A DNA stretch of 64,000 nucleotides from Pseudomonas viridiflava (GCF_900601905.1 NZ_UWFA01000064.1:1-64000); one strand, 5' to 3'. Counted from the stretch's first letter, positions 28,094-37,868 are shown. The notes: generated by a model from the letters alone, not told the origin. Numbers and translations: made by a program.

Positions 28094-29998
28094 ATGGCCA
28101 CTCCCAGCGCTAGCTCTTATAACGCAGACGCCATCGAAGTCCTCTCGGGCCTCGACCCGGTTCGCAAGCGTCCGGGCATGTACACCGACACTTCGCGGCC
28201 CAACCACCTTGCCCAGGAAGTCATCGACAACAGCGTCGACGAAGCCCTTGCCGGTCATGCCAGATCGGTGCAGGTGATTCTGCATGCCGATAACTCGCTG
28301 GAAGTGTCCGATGACGGGCGCGGAATGCCGGTGGATATTCACCCGGAGGAAGGGGTGTCCGGGGTCGAGCTGATCCTCACCAAGCTGCACGCGGGCGGTA
28401 AGTTCTCCAACAAGAACTACCAGTTCTCCGGCGGCCTGCATGGCGTGGGTATCTCGGTGGTCAACGCGCTGTCGACGCTGGTCAAGGTGCGGGTCAAGCG
28501 CGATGGCAACGAATACGAAATGACGTTCGCAGACGGCTACAAAGCCTCGGAATTGTCCGTGGTCGGCACCGTCGGCAAGCGTAATACCGGGACCAGCGTG
28601 TACTTCGCGCCGGACCCCAAATATTTTGATACCCCGAAGTTTTCCGTCAGCCGCCTCAAGCACGTGCTCAAGGCCAAGGCCGTGTTGTGTCCGGGCTTGC
28701 TGGTCAGCTTTGAAGACAAGGCCAGCGGCGAGAAGGTCGAATGGCATTATGAAGATGGCCTGCGCTCCTATCTGCAGGACTCGGTCAGTGATTTCCTGCG
28801 CCTGCCCGACGAGCCGTTCTGCGGCAGTTTTGCCGGTAATAAAGAAGCCGTCGATTGGGCGCTGCTCTGGCTGCCGGAAGGTGGCGACAGCGTGCAGGAA
28901 AGCTACGTCAACCTGATCCCCACGGCGCAGGGTGGCACCCACGTCAACGGTTTGCGTCAGGGCCTGCTGGATGCGATGCGCGAGTTCTGCGAATACCGCA
29001 ACTTGCTGCCGCGCGGCGTGAAACTGGCGCCCGAGGACGTCTGGGAGCGGATTGCTTTCGTTCTGTCGATGAAAATGCAGGAACCGCAGTTTTCCGGGCA
29101 GACCAAGGAACGTCTGTCGTCCCGTGAAGCGGCAGCGTTTGTTTCCGGAGTGGTCAAGGATGCGTTCAGCCTGTGGCTCAACGCACACTCTGATCTGGGC
29201 ATGCAGCTGGCCGAGCTGGCGATCAACAACGCGGGTCGGCGTCTCAAGGCCAGCAAGAAGGTCGAGCGCAAGCGCATCACTCAAGGCCCGGCATTGCCTG
29301 GCAAGCTTGCGGACTGCGCCGGGCAGGACCCGATGCGTTCCGAGCTGTTTCTAGTCGAAGGGGACTCCGCAGGCGGTTCGGCCAAGCAGGCGCGGGACAA
29401 AGAGTTTCAGGCGATCCTGCCGTTGCGTGGCAAAATCCTCAACACCTGGGAAGTCGATGGCGGTGAAGTCCTTGCCAGCCAGGAAGTGCACAACATTGCC
29501 GTGGCCATCGGCGTCGATCCCGGTGCTGCGGACATCAGCCAGCTGCGCTACGGCAAGATCTGCATTCTCGCCGACGCTGACTCTGACGGGCTGCACATCG
29601 CGACGCTGCTGTGCGCCCTGTTCGTCCAGCATTTCCGCCCGCTGGTTGACGCCGGTCACGTGTATGTCGCCATGCCGCCGCTGTATCGCATCGATTTGGG
29701 CAAAGACATTTATTACGCCCTGGATGAAGCCGAGCGCGACGGGATTCTCGATCGTCTGGTAGCCGAGAAGAAACGCGGCAAGCCACAGGTCACCCGATTC
29801 AAAGGCCTGGGCGAAATGAACCCGCCGCAGCTGCGCGAAACCACCATGGATCCCAACACCCGCCGTCTGGTGCAGTTGACCCTGGAAGATTTTGCAGCCA
29901 CCTCGGAAATGATGGACATGCTGCTGGCGAAAAAACGCGCCGGTGACCGCAAAAGCTGGTTGGAATCCAAAGGTAACCTCGCCGAGGTCCTGACTTGA
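28094..29998 (+). CDS. parE: DNA topoisomerase IV subunit B
   Basis: The protein has 634 residues. The GHKL ATPase domain (1-220) shows EVIDNSVDEALAGHA and the ATP lid GGLHGVGISVVNALS. A transducer domain follows. The Toprim domain starts at EGDSAGGSAKQARD near 420 and includes the metal site DADSDG near 497. With ParC it decatenates daughter chromosomes. The stop overlaps a possible start of the next gene (TGATG at 29996-30000). parC lies two genes downstream on the same strand. Confidence 0.97.
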   Translation: MATPSASSYNADAIEVLSGLDPVRKRPGMYTDTSRPNHLAQEVIDNSVDEALAGHARSVQVILHADNSLEVSDDGRGMPVDIHPEEGVSGVELILTKLHAGGKFSNKNYQFSGGLHGVGISVVNALSTLVKVRVKRDGNEYEMTFADGYKASELSVVGTVGKRNTGTSVYFAPDPKYFDTPKFSVSRLKHVLKAKAVLCPGLLVSFEDKASGEKVEWHYEDGLRSYLQDSVSDFLRLPDEPFCGSFAGNKEAVDWALLWLPEGGDSVQESYVNLIPTAQGGTHVNGLRQGLLDAMREFCEYRNLLPRGVKLAPEDVWERIAFVLSMKMQEPQFSGQTKERLSSREAAAFVSGVVKDAFSLWLNAHSDLGMQLAELAINNAGRRLKASKKVERKRITQGPALPGKLADCAGQDPMRSELFLVEGDSAGGSAKQARDKEFQAILPLRGKILNTWEVDGGEVLASQEVHNIAVAIGVDPGAADISQLRYGKICILADADSDGLHIATLLCALFVQHFRPLVDAGHVYVAMPPLYRIDLGKDIYYALDEAERDGILDRLVAEKKRGKPQVTRFKGLGEMNPPQLRETTMDPNTRRLVQLTLEDFAATSEMMDMLLAKKRAGDRKSWLESKGNLAEVLT

Positions 29999-31116
29999 TG
30001 TCAGGCACCTTGGTGTCCCTGATACCGCGCTATCGCGCTAAACCCGTAGGAGCGCGCTTGCCCGCGATGGCGGCGTCCTTGCTGGTCGATATGTTTCGGA
30101 TGTTGCGGCCCTGTCGCGAGCAAGTTCAGGCCTACAGGAAACCTGCGTTAGCGCTGATCGTTGCGCTGCTGACCAGCCCGGCGCTCGCCGCACCGCTGGA
30201 ACAACTGAAACTGGACTCCGAGCACCCGGTAGACGGCATGGTCGGCGGCAATCTGTCGGGACTGGCGGTGTGCAGCGGCAGGCTGTGGACGGTGTCTGAT
30301 CGTGACGACGAGCTGATTTACCGCCTCGATACTACGCAAACCGTCTGGCAGGCCGAGCCGCAGGCTATTGCCGTGCCGTCTGCGCCGGAGAGTGATTTGC
30401 CGGTCAACTTGCGGTCCATGGCCAGTCTCTCGTCCATCGTGCGCGGTGGCAGCCTGGATTACGAAGGCATCAGTTGCGATGCCGCAGGCAACAAATACCT
30501 GGTCAGCGAAGCCTATGCCGAAGTGCTCAAGGTGCCGGTCGACGGGGTGCCTGTCTGGCTGAAATTGCCTTCCGAGCTGGTATCTCAGGCCCGCGCCAAA
30601 GGCATGCTGCAACATTTTAACGCTATTTATGAAGGCCTGGCGATCAGCCCTGACGGCAATCGCCTGTGGCTGGCTGCCGAGCGGGATCAGCGCGGGTTGC
30701 TGGTGGCAAGCCAGGAAAATGACAGCTGGCGCTGCAAGGGCAGTTGCGTGTTGCGCACCGAGCCTGGCAAAGAAGTTCTGCCGCCACAGGTGGGCGGCAA
30801 GTCGGTATCGCGGGATTTCGCCGATCTGTCACTGTTCAACGGCAAACTCTACGCGCTGGAGCGATCAGCCTACCGTATCTGCCGTCGTGCCCTGCAGACC
30901 GGTGCCAACGAACGCTGCTGGTCGTTCTCAGCCGAAGCGCTCAAGCCCCATCGGCTTTATGATCAGCGCTATGGACTGACCGAGGCGCTGGTGGTCGACG
31001 AGACAGGCGCCTGGGTGGGCGTCGACAACAATTTTGGTGAGCGCGCCGATGGCGAGAAACGCCCGATTGTCTGGCGTTTCGCAGCACCGGCAGGCGGCTG
31101 GAGCGAACAGCCATGA
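29998..31116 (+). CDS. Secreted esterase-like phytase family protein
   Basis: The frame is open from the ATG at 29998, which overlaps the parE stop and has GAGGT upstream, giving 372 residues. However, the first 47 or so codons translate a REPIN, and the export signal (ALALIVALLTSPALAAP) lies behind them. Starts at 30091 or 30100 would leave an ordinary signal peptide but lack a clear ribosome site. The mature part resembles the beta-propeller esterase-like/phytase family: GNLSGLAVCSGRLWTVSD early, LDYEGISCDAAG and NAIYEGLAISPDG in the middle, GLTEALVVDETGAWVGVDNN late. It is probably periplasmic with unknown substrate. The stop overlaps the next ATG by 4 bases. Confidence 0.8.
   Translation: MSGTLVSLIPRYRAKPVGARLPAMAASLLVDMFRMLRPCREQVQAYRKPALALIVALLTSPALAAPLEQLKLDSEHPVDGMVGGNLSGLAVCSGRLWTVSDRDDELIYRLDTTQTVWQAEPQAIAVPSAPESDLPVNLRSMASLSSIVRGGSLDYEGISCDAAGNKYLVSEAYAEVLKVPVDGVPVWLKLPSELVSQARAKGMLQHFNAIYEGLAISPDGNRLWLAAERDQRGLLVASQENDSWRCKGSCVLRTEPGKEVLPPQVGGKSVSRDFADLSLFNGKLYALERSAYRICRRALQTGANERCWSFSAEALKPHRLYDQRYGLTEALVVDETGAWVGVDNNFGERADGEKRPIVWRFAAPAGGWSEQP
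30043..30138. repeat. REPIN overlapping the start of the phytase-like gene
   Basis: CCGTAGGAGCGCGCTTGCCC from 30044 and the inverted arm TGTCGCGAGCAAGTTCAGGC ending in CTACAGG at 30138. The arms are diverged from each other. The element lies inside the open frame and just before the signal-peptide codons. Confidence 0.8.
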
Positions 31117-31634
31117 ACCAGCCACTTCCCGGCAAGCGTGCGGGCAAGGTGCTGATGATTCTCGCCTGGGCTGCGGCGCTGTTTCTGGCGACGCGGTACT
31201 TTGGCGAGTGGGAGGACCGCCAGGAAAACCCCAACACGGTGGTCACCTCGCAGCGGGGTGATGGTTATATCGAGGTGCAGCTGGTGGGCAATCGCCAAGG
31301 GCATTTCGTCAGTACGGGCAAGATCAATGATCAGGCCGTGCAGTTTTTGCTGGATACCGGCGCTACCGATGTGGCGATTCCGGGCAAGGTGGCTGATACC
31401 TTGCAGTTACAACGCGGGGCGCCTGTCTGGGTCAGCACCGCCAATGGCCGCAGCCAGGGCTTTCGAACCTCCATCGAGCGCCTGCAACTGGGCGACATCG
31501 CCCTGAACAACGTGCGCGCCCTGGTGGTGCCCGGTCTGGACGGCGAGCAAGTGCTGTTGGGCATGAGCGCAATGAAACAACTCGAATTCACCCAGCGCGG
31601 CGGCACCATGCTGCTGCGCCAGACCACGAAATAA
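31113..31634 (+). CDS. Retropepsin-like aspartic protease (TIGR02281 type)
   Basis: The protein has 173 residues. An N-terminal membrane anchor (about 11-28, [18 protein letters not shown]) is followed by a periplasmic clan AA domain with the active site [12 protein letters not shown] near 79-90 and a flap region [18 protein letters not shown] near 143. These proteins dimerise to form an aspartic protease active site; targets in Pseudomonas are unknown. It is coupled to the preceding gene by an ATGA overlap and precedes parC by 10 bases. Confidence 0.87.
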   Translation: MNQPLPGKRAGKVLMILAWAAALFLATRYFGEWEDRQENPNTVVTSQRGDGYIEVQLVGNRQGHFVSTGKINDQAVQFLLDTGATDVAIPGKVADTLQLQRGAPVWVSTANGRSQGFRTSIERLQLGDIALNNVRALVVPGLDGEQVLLGMSAMKQLEFTQRGGTMLLRQTTK

Positions 31635-31644
31635 TGAGGCACGC

Positions 31645-33909
31645 ATGAGCGACTCCCTTGACCTCAGCCTGGATGGCGTAGAACGCCGATCACTGGCTGA
31701 CTTCACCGAACAGGCCTACCTCAACTACTCCATGTACGTGATCATGGACCGTGCCTTGCCGCACATCGGCGACGGCCTCAAGCCGGTGCAACGGCGCATC
31801 ATCTACGCCATGAGCGAGTTGGGCCTGGACGCTGACTCCAAGCACAAGAAGTCGGCGCGCACCGTCGGCGACGTGCTTGGCAAGTTCCACCCTCATGGCG
31901 ACTCGGCGTGCTACGAAGCGATGGTCCTGATGGCTCAACCCTTCAGCTACCGCTACACGCTGGTGGATGGCCAGGGCAACTGGGGTGCGCCGGACGATCC
32001 GAAGTCCTTCGCCGCCATGCGCTACACCGAAGCGCGGCTTTCGCGGTATTCCGAGGTACTGCTCAGCGAACTGGGTCAGGGCACGGCGGACTGGGTACCG
32101 AACTTCGACGGCACTCTGGACGAACCTGCTGTTTTGCCAGCACGCTTGCCGAATATTCTGCTCAACGGCACCACCGGCATTGCCGTGGGCATGGCCACGG
32201 ATGTGCCGCCGCACAACCTGCGTGAAGTCGCGACCGCCTGCGTGCGTTTGCTTGATGAGCCCAAGGCCACGATCGAGCAACTGGTGGAGCACATCCAGGG
32301 CCCGGACTATCCGACCGAAGCGGAAATCATCACCCCCCGCGCCGACCTGCTGAAAATGTACGAAACCGGCAAGGGCTCGGTGCGCATGCGCGCTGTTTAT
32401 CACATTGAAGACGGCGACATCATCGTCACGGCGCTGCCGCATCAAGTGTCCGGCGCCAAGGTGCTGGAGCAGATTGCTGCGCTGATGCAGGCCAAGCCGT
32501 CCAAGGCTCCGCAGGTTGCCGATCTGCGCGATGAATCCGATCACGAAAACCCGTGCCGTATCGTGATCATCCCGGTCAACAGCCGGGTCGATCACGAAGC
32601 GCTGATGCAGCATCTGTTTGCCAGTACCGATCTGGAGTCCAGCTACCGGGTCAACATCAACATCATTGGCCTGGACGGCAAGCCGCAGCTGAAAAACCTG
32701 CGCGCCTTGCTGGTCGAATGGCTGGAGTTCCGGGTGCGCACGGTGCGCCGCCGCCTGCAGTTCCGTCTCGACAAGGTCGAGCGTCGTCTGCACCTGTTGG
32801 ACGGTTTGCTGGTTGCCTATCTCAATCTGGATGAAGTGATCCACATCATCCGCACCGAGGAGCACCCGAAGGCGAAGCTGATCGAGCGCTTCGAACTGAG
32901 CGAGATCCAGGCCGATTACATCCTCGACACCCGCTTGCGTCAGTTGGCGCGTCTTGAAGAGATGAAGCTGCGCAACGAGCAGGATGAACTGAACAAGGAG
33001 CGCACCAAGCTGATGGCGCTGCTGGGCAGCGAAGCCAAGCTCAAGAAGCTGGTGCGTAGCGAACTGATCAAAGATGCCGAAACCTATGGCGATGACCGTC
33101 GCTCGCCTATCGTGGAGCGCGCCGAAGCCAAGGCGATGACCGAGCACGACTTGCTGCCGAACGAAAAAGTCACGGTGGTGCTCTCGGAGAAAGGCTGGGT
33201 TCGCTCAGCCAAAGGCCATGATATCGACGCCACCGGGCTCTCCTATAAAGCCGGTGATGGTTTCCAGACGGCGGCGATGGGGCGTTCCAACCAATATGCG
33301 GTGTTTATCGACTCGACCGGGCGCAGTTACTCCCTGGCGGCGCACACCTTGCCGTCTGCCCGCGGCCAGGGCGAGCCGTTGACCGGCAAGCTGCAGCCAC
33401 CGCCGGGCGCCACCTTCGAATGCGTGCTGTTGCCTGAGGATGACGCGCTGTATGTGATTGCCTCGGACGCCGGTTATGGTTTCGTGGTCAAGGGCGAGGA
33501 TCTGCAGGCCAAGAACAAGGCTGGCAAGGCGCTGCTGAGCCTGCCTAAAGGCGCCAAGGTCATGTTGCCGCGTCCCGTAGCGGATCGTGAGCAGAACTGG
33601 CTGGCTGCGGTGACCACTGAAGGTCGCCTGCTGATCTTCAAGATCAGTGATCTGCCTCAGCTGAGCAAAGGCAAAGGCAACAAGATCATTGGTGTGCCGG
33701 GTGACCGGGTCGCCAGTCGTGAAGAATATGTGACCGATGTTGCGGTGATCCCGCAAGGCGCGACCCTGGTCTTGCAGGCTGGCAAGCGCAACCTGTCGCT
33801 CAAGCCTGATGACCTCGAACATTACAAGGGCGAGCGTGGTCGGCGGGGTAATAAATTGCCGCGTGGCTTCCAGCGCGTCGACGCGCTGTTGGTGGAAAAC
33901 CCCTCTTAA
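31645..33909 (+). CDS. parC: DNA topoisomerase IV subunit A
   Basis: The protein has 754 residues. The catalytic tyrosine lies in [11 protein letters not shown] near 129. The quinolone region reads [15 protein letters not shown], with Ser and Glu at the positions of E. coli S80 and E84, so no common fluoroquinolone-resistance change is seen. A coiled-coil-rich middle (about 390-480) and a C-terminal beta-pinwheel domain (about 500-750) complete the protein. With ParE it decatenates DNA. Confidence 0.97.
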   Translation: MSDSLDLSLDGVERRSLADFTEQAYLNYSMYVIMDRALPHIGDGLKPVQRRIIYAMSELGLDADSKHKKSARTVGDVLGKFHPHGDSACYEAMVLMAQPFSYRYTLVDGQGNWGAPDDPKSFAAMRYTEARLSRYSEVLLSELGQGTADWVPNFDGTLDEPAVLPARLPNILLNGTTGIAVGMATDVPPHNLREVATACVRLLDEPKATIEQLVEHIQGPDYPTEAEIITPRADLLKMYETGKGSVRMRAVYHIEDGDIIVTALPHQVSGAKVLEQIAALMQAKPSKAPQVADLRDESDHENPCRIVIIPVNSRVDHEALMQHLFASTDLESSYRVNINIIGLDGKPQLKNLRALLVEWLEFRVRTVRRRLQFRLDKVERRLHLLDGLLVAYLNLDEVIHIIRTEEHPKAKLIERFELSEIQADYILDTRLRQLARLEEMKLRNEQDELNKERTKLMALLGSEAKLKKLVRSELIKDAETYGDDRRSPIVERAEAKAMTEHDLLPNEKVTVVLSEKGWVRSAKGHDIDATGLSYKAGDGFQTAAMGRSNQYAVFIDSTGRSYSLAAHTLPSARGQGEPLTGKLQPPPGATFECVLLPEDDALYVIASDAGYGFVVKGEDLQAKNKAGKALLSLPKGAKVMLPRPVADREQNWLAAVTTEGRLLIFKISDLPQLSKGKGNKIIGVPGDRVASREEYVTDVAVIPQGATLVLQAGKRNLSLKPDDLEHYKGERGRRGNKLPRGFQRVDALLVENPS

Positions 33910-33925
33910 TGGCGATTTAGAGCTA

Positions 33926-33953
33926 TCGATCTTCGTTTTGACACGAAGATCGA
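33926..33953 (+). terminator. Hairpin after parC
   Basis: TCGATCTTCG and CGAAGATCGA form a perfect 10-base-pair stem around an 8-base loop, 17 bases after the parC stop. There is no T-run after it, so it may stabilise the mRNA end or be only a weak terminator. The rest of the 176-base gap shows nothing definite. Confidence 0.5.
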
Positions 33954-34085
33954 CGCATAATCGCTGGAGTCATAGCGCATATTCACGGATGATATGACGT
34001 CCTGAGGTGCCAGCGTGGCTGAGTGCCTGCACGAATTTGTGAGTATTTACACTGTGGATCGCCTGACGGCAGCCACCTGGATGGG

Positions 34086-34784
34086 ATGATGAATCTTTTA
34101 CGCCTTCCCGTTGTTTTGTTGATGACCGGTGTTTTGGGTCTGGCCGGTTGCAGTACGCAACAGCCGACCGCGCTTTATCAGCTGGACAGTGGAACGCCAG
34201 GCCAACCGACACGCACGACCGGGCTGGCTGTTTTGCTTGGCCCTGTTTCGGTGGCTGATTACCTGCAGCGCGAAACGTTGCTGCAACGCCAGCCCGATGG
34301 CAGTCTGACGGCTTCGACCGAAGGTCGCTGGGCTGGCAGCCTCTCTTCGGATATTGACCAATTGCTGCTGCGCCAACTGGCGTGGAAGCTCGACAGTCAG
34401 CGCGTGGTTCTGGCCCCGGCTGTCGCCAATTTCAGTCCTGATGTTCAAGTCGTCTTGTCCATCACGCGCCTGGATTCGGGTACCCGGCAACCGGCGATTC
34501 TGGATGCGCAATGGCGTTTGCTGGACCGCAAGGGGCAAGTGCGCGACAGCCGCATTATTCACCTGGAAGAGCTGCATGCTGGCACCTCTGCCGATCAGGT
34601 CAGAGCGCAGGGGATTTTGTTGCAACGCCTGGCGGATCAGTTGAGTTCTGCGGTGAAGCCGATTTCCTGGGCACCTGTGGAAGAGCCGAAAAAGGCCCCG
34701 GTGGCGCGCGCCAAAGAGCCGGAAAAGCCAAGAATCCCCATGGCTTCGCCGATTCGAACTGACCTGGAAGTCTTCCGCTTCTAG
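34086..34784 (+). CDS. PqiC-type (ABC-transport auxiliary) lipoprotein
   Basis: The protein has 232 residues from the ATG at 34086 (or 34089). The signal peptide ends in the lipobox GLAGC near residue 20, and the mature protein follows the DUF330/PqiC pattern (TALYQLDSG at the start of the mature part). The C-terminus is proline- and lysine-rich (EEPKKAPVARAKEPEKPR). PqiC and relatives work with MCE-domain proteins in lipid transport across the periplasm, but no MCE or permease gene is adjacent, so the partner is elsewhere. A strong terminator follows. Confidence 0.82.
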   Translation: MMNLLRLPVVLLMTGVLGLAGCSTQQPTALYQLDSGTPGQPTRTTGLAVLLGPVSVADYLQRETLLQRQPDGSLTASTEGRWAGSLSSDIDQLLLRQLAWKLDSQRVVLAPAVANFSPDVQVVLSITRLDSGTRQPAILDAQWRLLDRKGQVRDSRIIHLEELHAGTSADQVRAQGILLQRLADQLSSAVKPISWAPVEEPKKAPVARAKEPEKPRIPMASPIRTDLEVFRF

Positions 34785-34789
34785 GCCCG

Positions 34790-34819
34790 AAAAAAGCCCG
34801 CAGAGATGCGGGCTTTTTT
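34790..34819 (+). terminator. Rho-independent terminator after the PqiC-type gene
   Basis: GCCCGCA and TGCGGGC form the stem, with six A before and six T after, so it can work on both strands. It lies 5 bases past the stop. Confidence 0.92.
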
Positions 34820-34840
34820 GTGGGATCTGGCTGCGCTTCC

Positions 34841-34930
34841 CGTAGGAGCGGCTTCAGCCGCGAGAGGCCGGGACATTCAATGAAGATTTTCCAGCTGAAA
34901 TATCGCTCGCGGCTAAAGCCGCTCCTACGG
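34841..34930. repeat. REPIN, GGCTTCAGCC/GGCTAAAGCC type
   Basis: CGTAGGAGCGGCTTCAGCCG from 34841 and the inverted arm CGGCTAAAGCCGCTCCTACG ending about 34929. It belongs to the same family as 12031-12122. Confidence 0.87.
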
Positions 34931-34951
34931 TTATGGATGTTCCGTTGATCC

Positions 34952-34980
34952 TTGACAGCCTCCGGCCTGCTGCCTAACGT
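34952..34980 (+). promoter_or_regulatory. Candidate sigma-70 promoter for the acyltransferase gene
   Basis: A perfect -35 TTGACA (34952-34957) and a weak -10 TAACGT (34975-34980) are 17 bases apart, about 125 bases upstream of the acyltransferase start. Confidence 0.4.
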
Positions 34981-35106
34981 AAGTGCTTCGTACCACCCCC
35001 TTTTTCATCTCTCTCTGTTCCGCGCCTGCTTCAAGGCGCCGCGGTAGCCATACCGCTTTTCTGCAAAAAGCCCCGCCCCAGATACCTGCCCCCTCGGAGT
35101 GCAGCC

Positions 35107-36246
35107 ATGAATGCTATTCATCGTTTCGACGTGCTCGACAGTTTTCGGGGCATCTGTGCCGCGTGCGTGGTGTTTTTCCATATCCAGTTGGTCAGCGGGT
35201 TCACCGAGTCGGTGTTCATTCGCAACGCCGATTTGCTGGTCAATTTCTTCTTTGTGCTCAGCGGCTTTGTCTTGTCTTATGCCTATGGCAGCAGAAAGGA
35301 GCTGAATTTCCGGACTTTTCTCATTTCCCGAACCTTCCGGCTGGTGCCGTTACATTGGGTCATGCTGGGGGTTTTTGTCGTGCTGGAAGCCTTCAAGGTG
35401 CTGGCGATAAAGAAAGGGGTGGCGTTGAACTACGCACCCTTTACCGGAGCCTTCGCGCCTTCGGAATTTCTGCCGAACCTGCTGCTGGTGCAGGCCTGGA
35501 CGCCTTTGACTGAAACCATGTCGTTCAACTACCCGTCCTGGAGCATCAGCGTCGAGTACTACATGTACCTGATATTCGCGGCGTTCATGCTATTGCGCGG
35601 TGCGCTGCGCTATTGGGTATGGGGACTGGTTTCGCTGATCGCGTTTGCCTTGCTGTTCGGCCATGTGCCGGTGCTGACCGAGCGAGCGCTGACCGGGCTT
35701 TCATGTTTTTTTGCGGGCTCACTGACCTATCGGCTGTTTGCCTTTGTTAGCCAGGGCTTCAAGCCTGATACGACGCTGATGACCTGGCTTGAAGGGGCTG
35801 CGCTGGTCACCGTCGCTCTGGTCAACAGCACGCGCTTTGCCAATCAATCGCTGGTGGCCAGTGTGCTGTTTTGTCCGGTGGTCTTTATCTTTGCTTTTGA
35901 GGCCGGTGGATTGTCGAAGCTGCTGAAGACCCGCCCTTTGGCATTATTGGGGCGCTTGTCGTATTCGATGTACATGACCCATGTGGCGGTGTTGTTCTGC
36001 CTGATGTCGGTGTTCATCGTCCTGGAGCAGCGGACCGGCCAACAGCTGACCACGGTATTCGAAGGGCGACGTTATCTGGATACAGGCAGTGGGCTGGGCA
36101 ACAGCCTGCTGGCCATCGCTTTCTTCCTGGTCGTGGTGATGGTGTCGGTAGTGACCCACCATTACATCGAGGTGAAGGGGCAGGCGTTGGGGCGCAGGTT
36201 GATTGCGTGGCGGGGCAAGGCGTCGGGGGTGAGTGTCGCTGAATGA
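35107..36246 (+). CDS. Acyltransferase family 3 membrane protein
   Basis: The protein has 379 residues from an ATG with GGAG 8 bases upstream. It carries the acyltransferase-3 N-terminal signature RFDVLDSFRGICAACVVFFH (6-25), with the catalytic-type histidine in FFH, then about ten membrane helices. The family O-acetylates or acylates surface sugars such as O-antigen or exopolysaccharide. No polysaccharide gene is adjacent. I do not recall a counterpart at this place in PAO1, and the gene lies between a REPIN and another palindrome, so it looks like a strain- or clade-specific insertion. Confidence 0.85.
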   Translation: MNAIHRFDVLDSFRGICAACVVFFHIQLVSGFTESVFIRNADLLVNFFFVLSGFVLSYAYGSRKELNFRTFLISRTFRLVPLHWVMLGVFVVLEAFKVLAIKKGVALNYAPFTGAFAPSEFLPNLLLVQAWTPLTETMSFNYPSWSISVEYYMYLIFAAFMLLRGALRYWVWGLVSLIAFALLFGHVPVLTERALTGLSCFFAGSLTYRLFAFVSQGFKPDTTLMTWLEGAALVTVALVNSTRFANQSLVASVLFCPVVFIFAFEAGGLSKLLKTRPLALLGRLSYSMYMTHVAVLFCLMSVFIVLEQRTGQQLTTVFEGRRYLDTGSGLGNSLLAIAFFLVVVMVSVVTHHYIEVKGQALGRRLIAWRGKASGVSVAE

Positions 36247-36254
36247 CGCAGTCT

Positions 36255-36286
36255 GCGTAGGAGCGCCACCCCGGTCGCTCCTGCAG
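36255..36286. repeat. Short REP-like hairpin
   Basis: GCGTAGGAGCGCCACCCCGG continues into TCGCTCCTGCAG: the outer arms (GTAGGAGCG/CGCTCCTGC) pair with one mismatch. It lies between the converging acyltransferase and AhpA-like genes and looks like a single REP or a collapsed REPIN. Confidence 0.6.
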
Positions 36287-36305
36287 ATTATTGCGTCATT
36301 ATTAC

Positions 36306-37868
36306 TCAGGCCTTGCGCGTCTCATGCATGCGCGCCAGTTGACGCTCTAGCATCGATGGATACGGCTCCATCAGGCGCTCGACGCAGCAGGCGCCTTCCG
36401 GGCTGGCGATGGGGCGAATACGGGCGCGCTGGCGGACCAGTGCGTCGTCGTTGATCTTGCGCTCTACCAGCAGCAAATTGCGGCTGTGCTGCGACAGGGC
36501 CAGTGCGTCCTGCGCGGTTTCGGTGAGCAGCAGGTCGATCTGGCTCAGCCCCGCGAGGCCTTCGCCCAGTGTCAGGCCGAGCTGCAATTGCAGGGTGATG
36601 CCGCTGTCTGCGACTTCAATCTGCAGGGCATGACTCAGGGCGCGCAACAGCTCGCCGCAGCAGATGGCGTTGGTCAGGTAGTCGTCGCCGCTTTCCTGGA
36701 AGTGGAACAGCATCAAGGTGCTGCCATCGTTCAGGGTGTGCAGTTCGCCTTCATACAGCGAAGAGGCCTGATCAAGACAGTCGCGATAACGCTGCAGCAG
36801 GTCCGTCAGGCGCGCACGTGGCAAGCGTCGCAGTTGATCCTGCGAGCCCAGCTGTACGGCCAGTACGGCACTTGGCTGCGGAGTGCTCGGCACAATGGCA
36901 GCTTTGCTGACAACAGGCGCCGGGCTGGCGCTGTCGCGCAGATCAGCGAAAGGATCTTCGCCGTCGTCCTCTTCATCTTCTTCGGCTACCAGGCGACGCT
37001 GAACCGGCGGGGCTGGCAGGCGTGGGGTCTTGGGTGTTTCGGCGAAGCCCGGCTCGCGCTGGCCGCGACCTTTGGCAACCGCTGGCTCAGGCTCATCGTC
37101 GGCATCCATATACGGATCTTCTTCGGAGGGTGCTTCGGCGTATTCAGGTTCCGGCTCAGGCTCGGGTTCCGGCATGGGCGGGGCAAACGACGTGCGCAGC
37201 TGGCGGGCCAGATCACCGATTTCATCCTGGCGCTCAACCGCCGGGGTATAAGGGTCGATATCGCGCAACCAGACCCTCAGCTGCAGCAGAGGCGTAGAAA
37301 TATGGCGGCCCAGGCGCAAGCTCAGGGCTAACGCCAGTGCCAGCAGGATCCCGGCAAGAATGCCCATGCTCTGCAGGCTGATGGTCATCGGCTGCTGGAA
37401 CTGCGACATGTCCAGACTGATGCGCAGATGACCTGCCATCACGTCCTGGAAGGTGATCTTGATTTCGTACAGGCCCTCGGCTTCGCCCAGCAGCCCGTTT
37501 TTCGGGCGCTGACCGGCTTCGGCGAGGATGCGGTTATCCACGCTGTAGATCGCGGCATGCGCCACCAGCGGGTTCTTGACCAGGTTACCCAGCAGCACGT
37601 TGAGGCTGAGGATGTCGTTGGACACCAGCAGCTCTGTGGCAGAGGTCGCCGTTTGCGTGGTTAACGCCTGGCCCAGGGCATCGGCCTGCTCATGCATGGC
37701 CTGCTTGAACTGCAAACCCATGACCCCAGCGTAAATCACCAGCGCCAAGGCGACCAGGATCACGTTATGGCTGGCAATGCGCAGAGCAATCGGGACACGG
37801 CGATGGCGCAGTGCACGGAAGATGAGCAGGAAGAAATTATCGGTTTTAACTGGCGTGGGCCGGTTCAC
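36306..37868 (-). CDS. AhpA/YtjB family membrane protein with a cyclase-like C-terminus
   Basis: The protein has 520 residues from a GTG at 37868; an upstream in-frame start at 37928 would add 20 unlikely residues. Residues about 28-50 and 165-185 are membrane helices around a periplasmic sensor-like domain, followed by a HAMP-like segment (LRLGRHISTPLLQLRVWLRDID). Then comes a long acidic, proline-rich linker (PEPEPEPEPEYAEAPSEEDP). Residues about 328-430 follow the layout of a class III nucleotidyl cyclase but lack the metal-binding aspartate. As in E. coli (ytjB/smp beside serB) it diverges from serB. The role is unknown. Confidence 0.78.
   Translation of the reverse strand: MNRPTPVKTDNFFLLIFRALRHRRVPIALRIASHNVILVALALVIYAGVMGLQFKQAMHEQADALGQALTTQTATSATELLVSNDILSLNVLLGNLVKNPLVAHAAIYSVDNRILAEAGQRPKNGLLGEAEGLYEIKITFQDVMAGHLRISLDMSQFQQPMTISLQSMGILAGILLALALALSLRLGRHISTPLLQLRVWLRDIDPYTPAVERQDEIGDLARQLRTSFAPPMPEPEPEPEPEYAEAPSEEDPYMDADDEPEPAVAKGRGQREPGFAETPKTPRLPAPPVQRRLVAEEDEEDDGEDPFADLRDSASPAPVVSKAAIVPSTPQPSAVLAVQLGSQDQLRRLPRARLTDLLQRYRDCLDQASSLYEGELHTLNDGSTLMLFHFQESGDDYLTNAICCGELLRALSHALQIEVADSGITLQLQLGLTLGEGLAGLSQIDLLLTETAQDALALSQHSRNLLLVERKINDDALVRQRARIRPIASPEGACCVERLMEPYPSMLERQLARMHETRKA

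Noticed and set aside
31690..33147. Minus-strand frame of 485 codons opposite parC
   Set aside because: Shadow of parC with no start site or motif.
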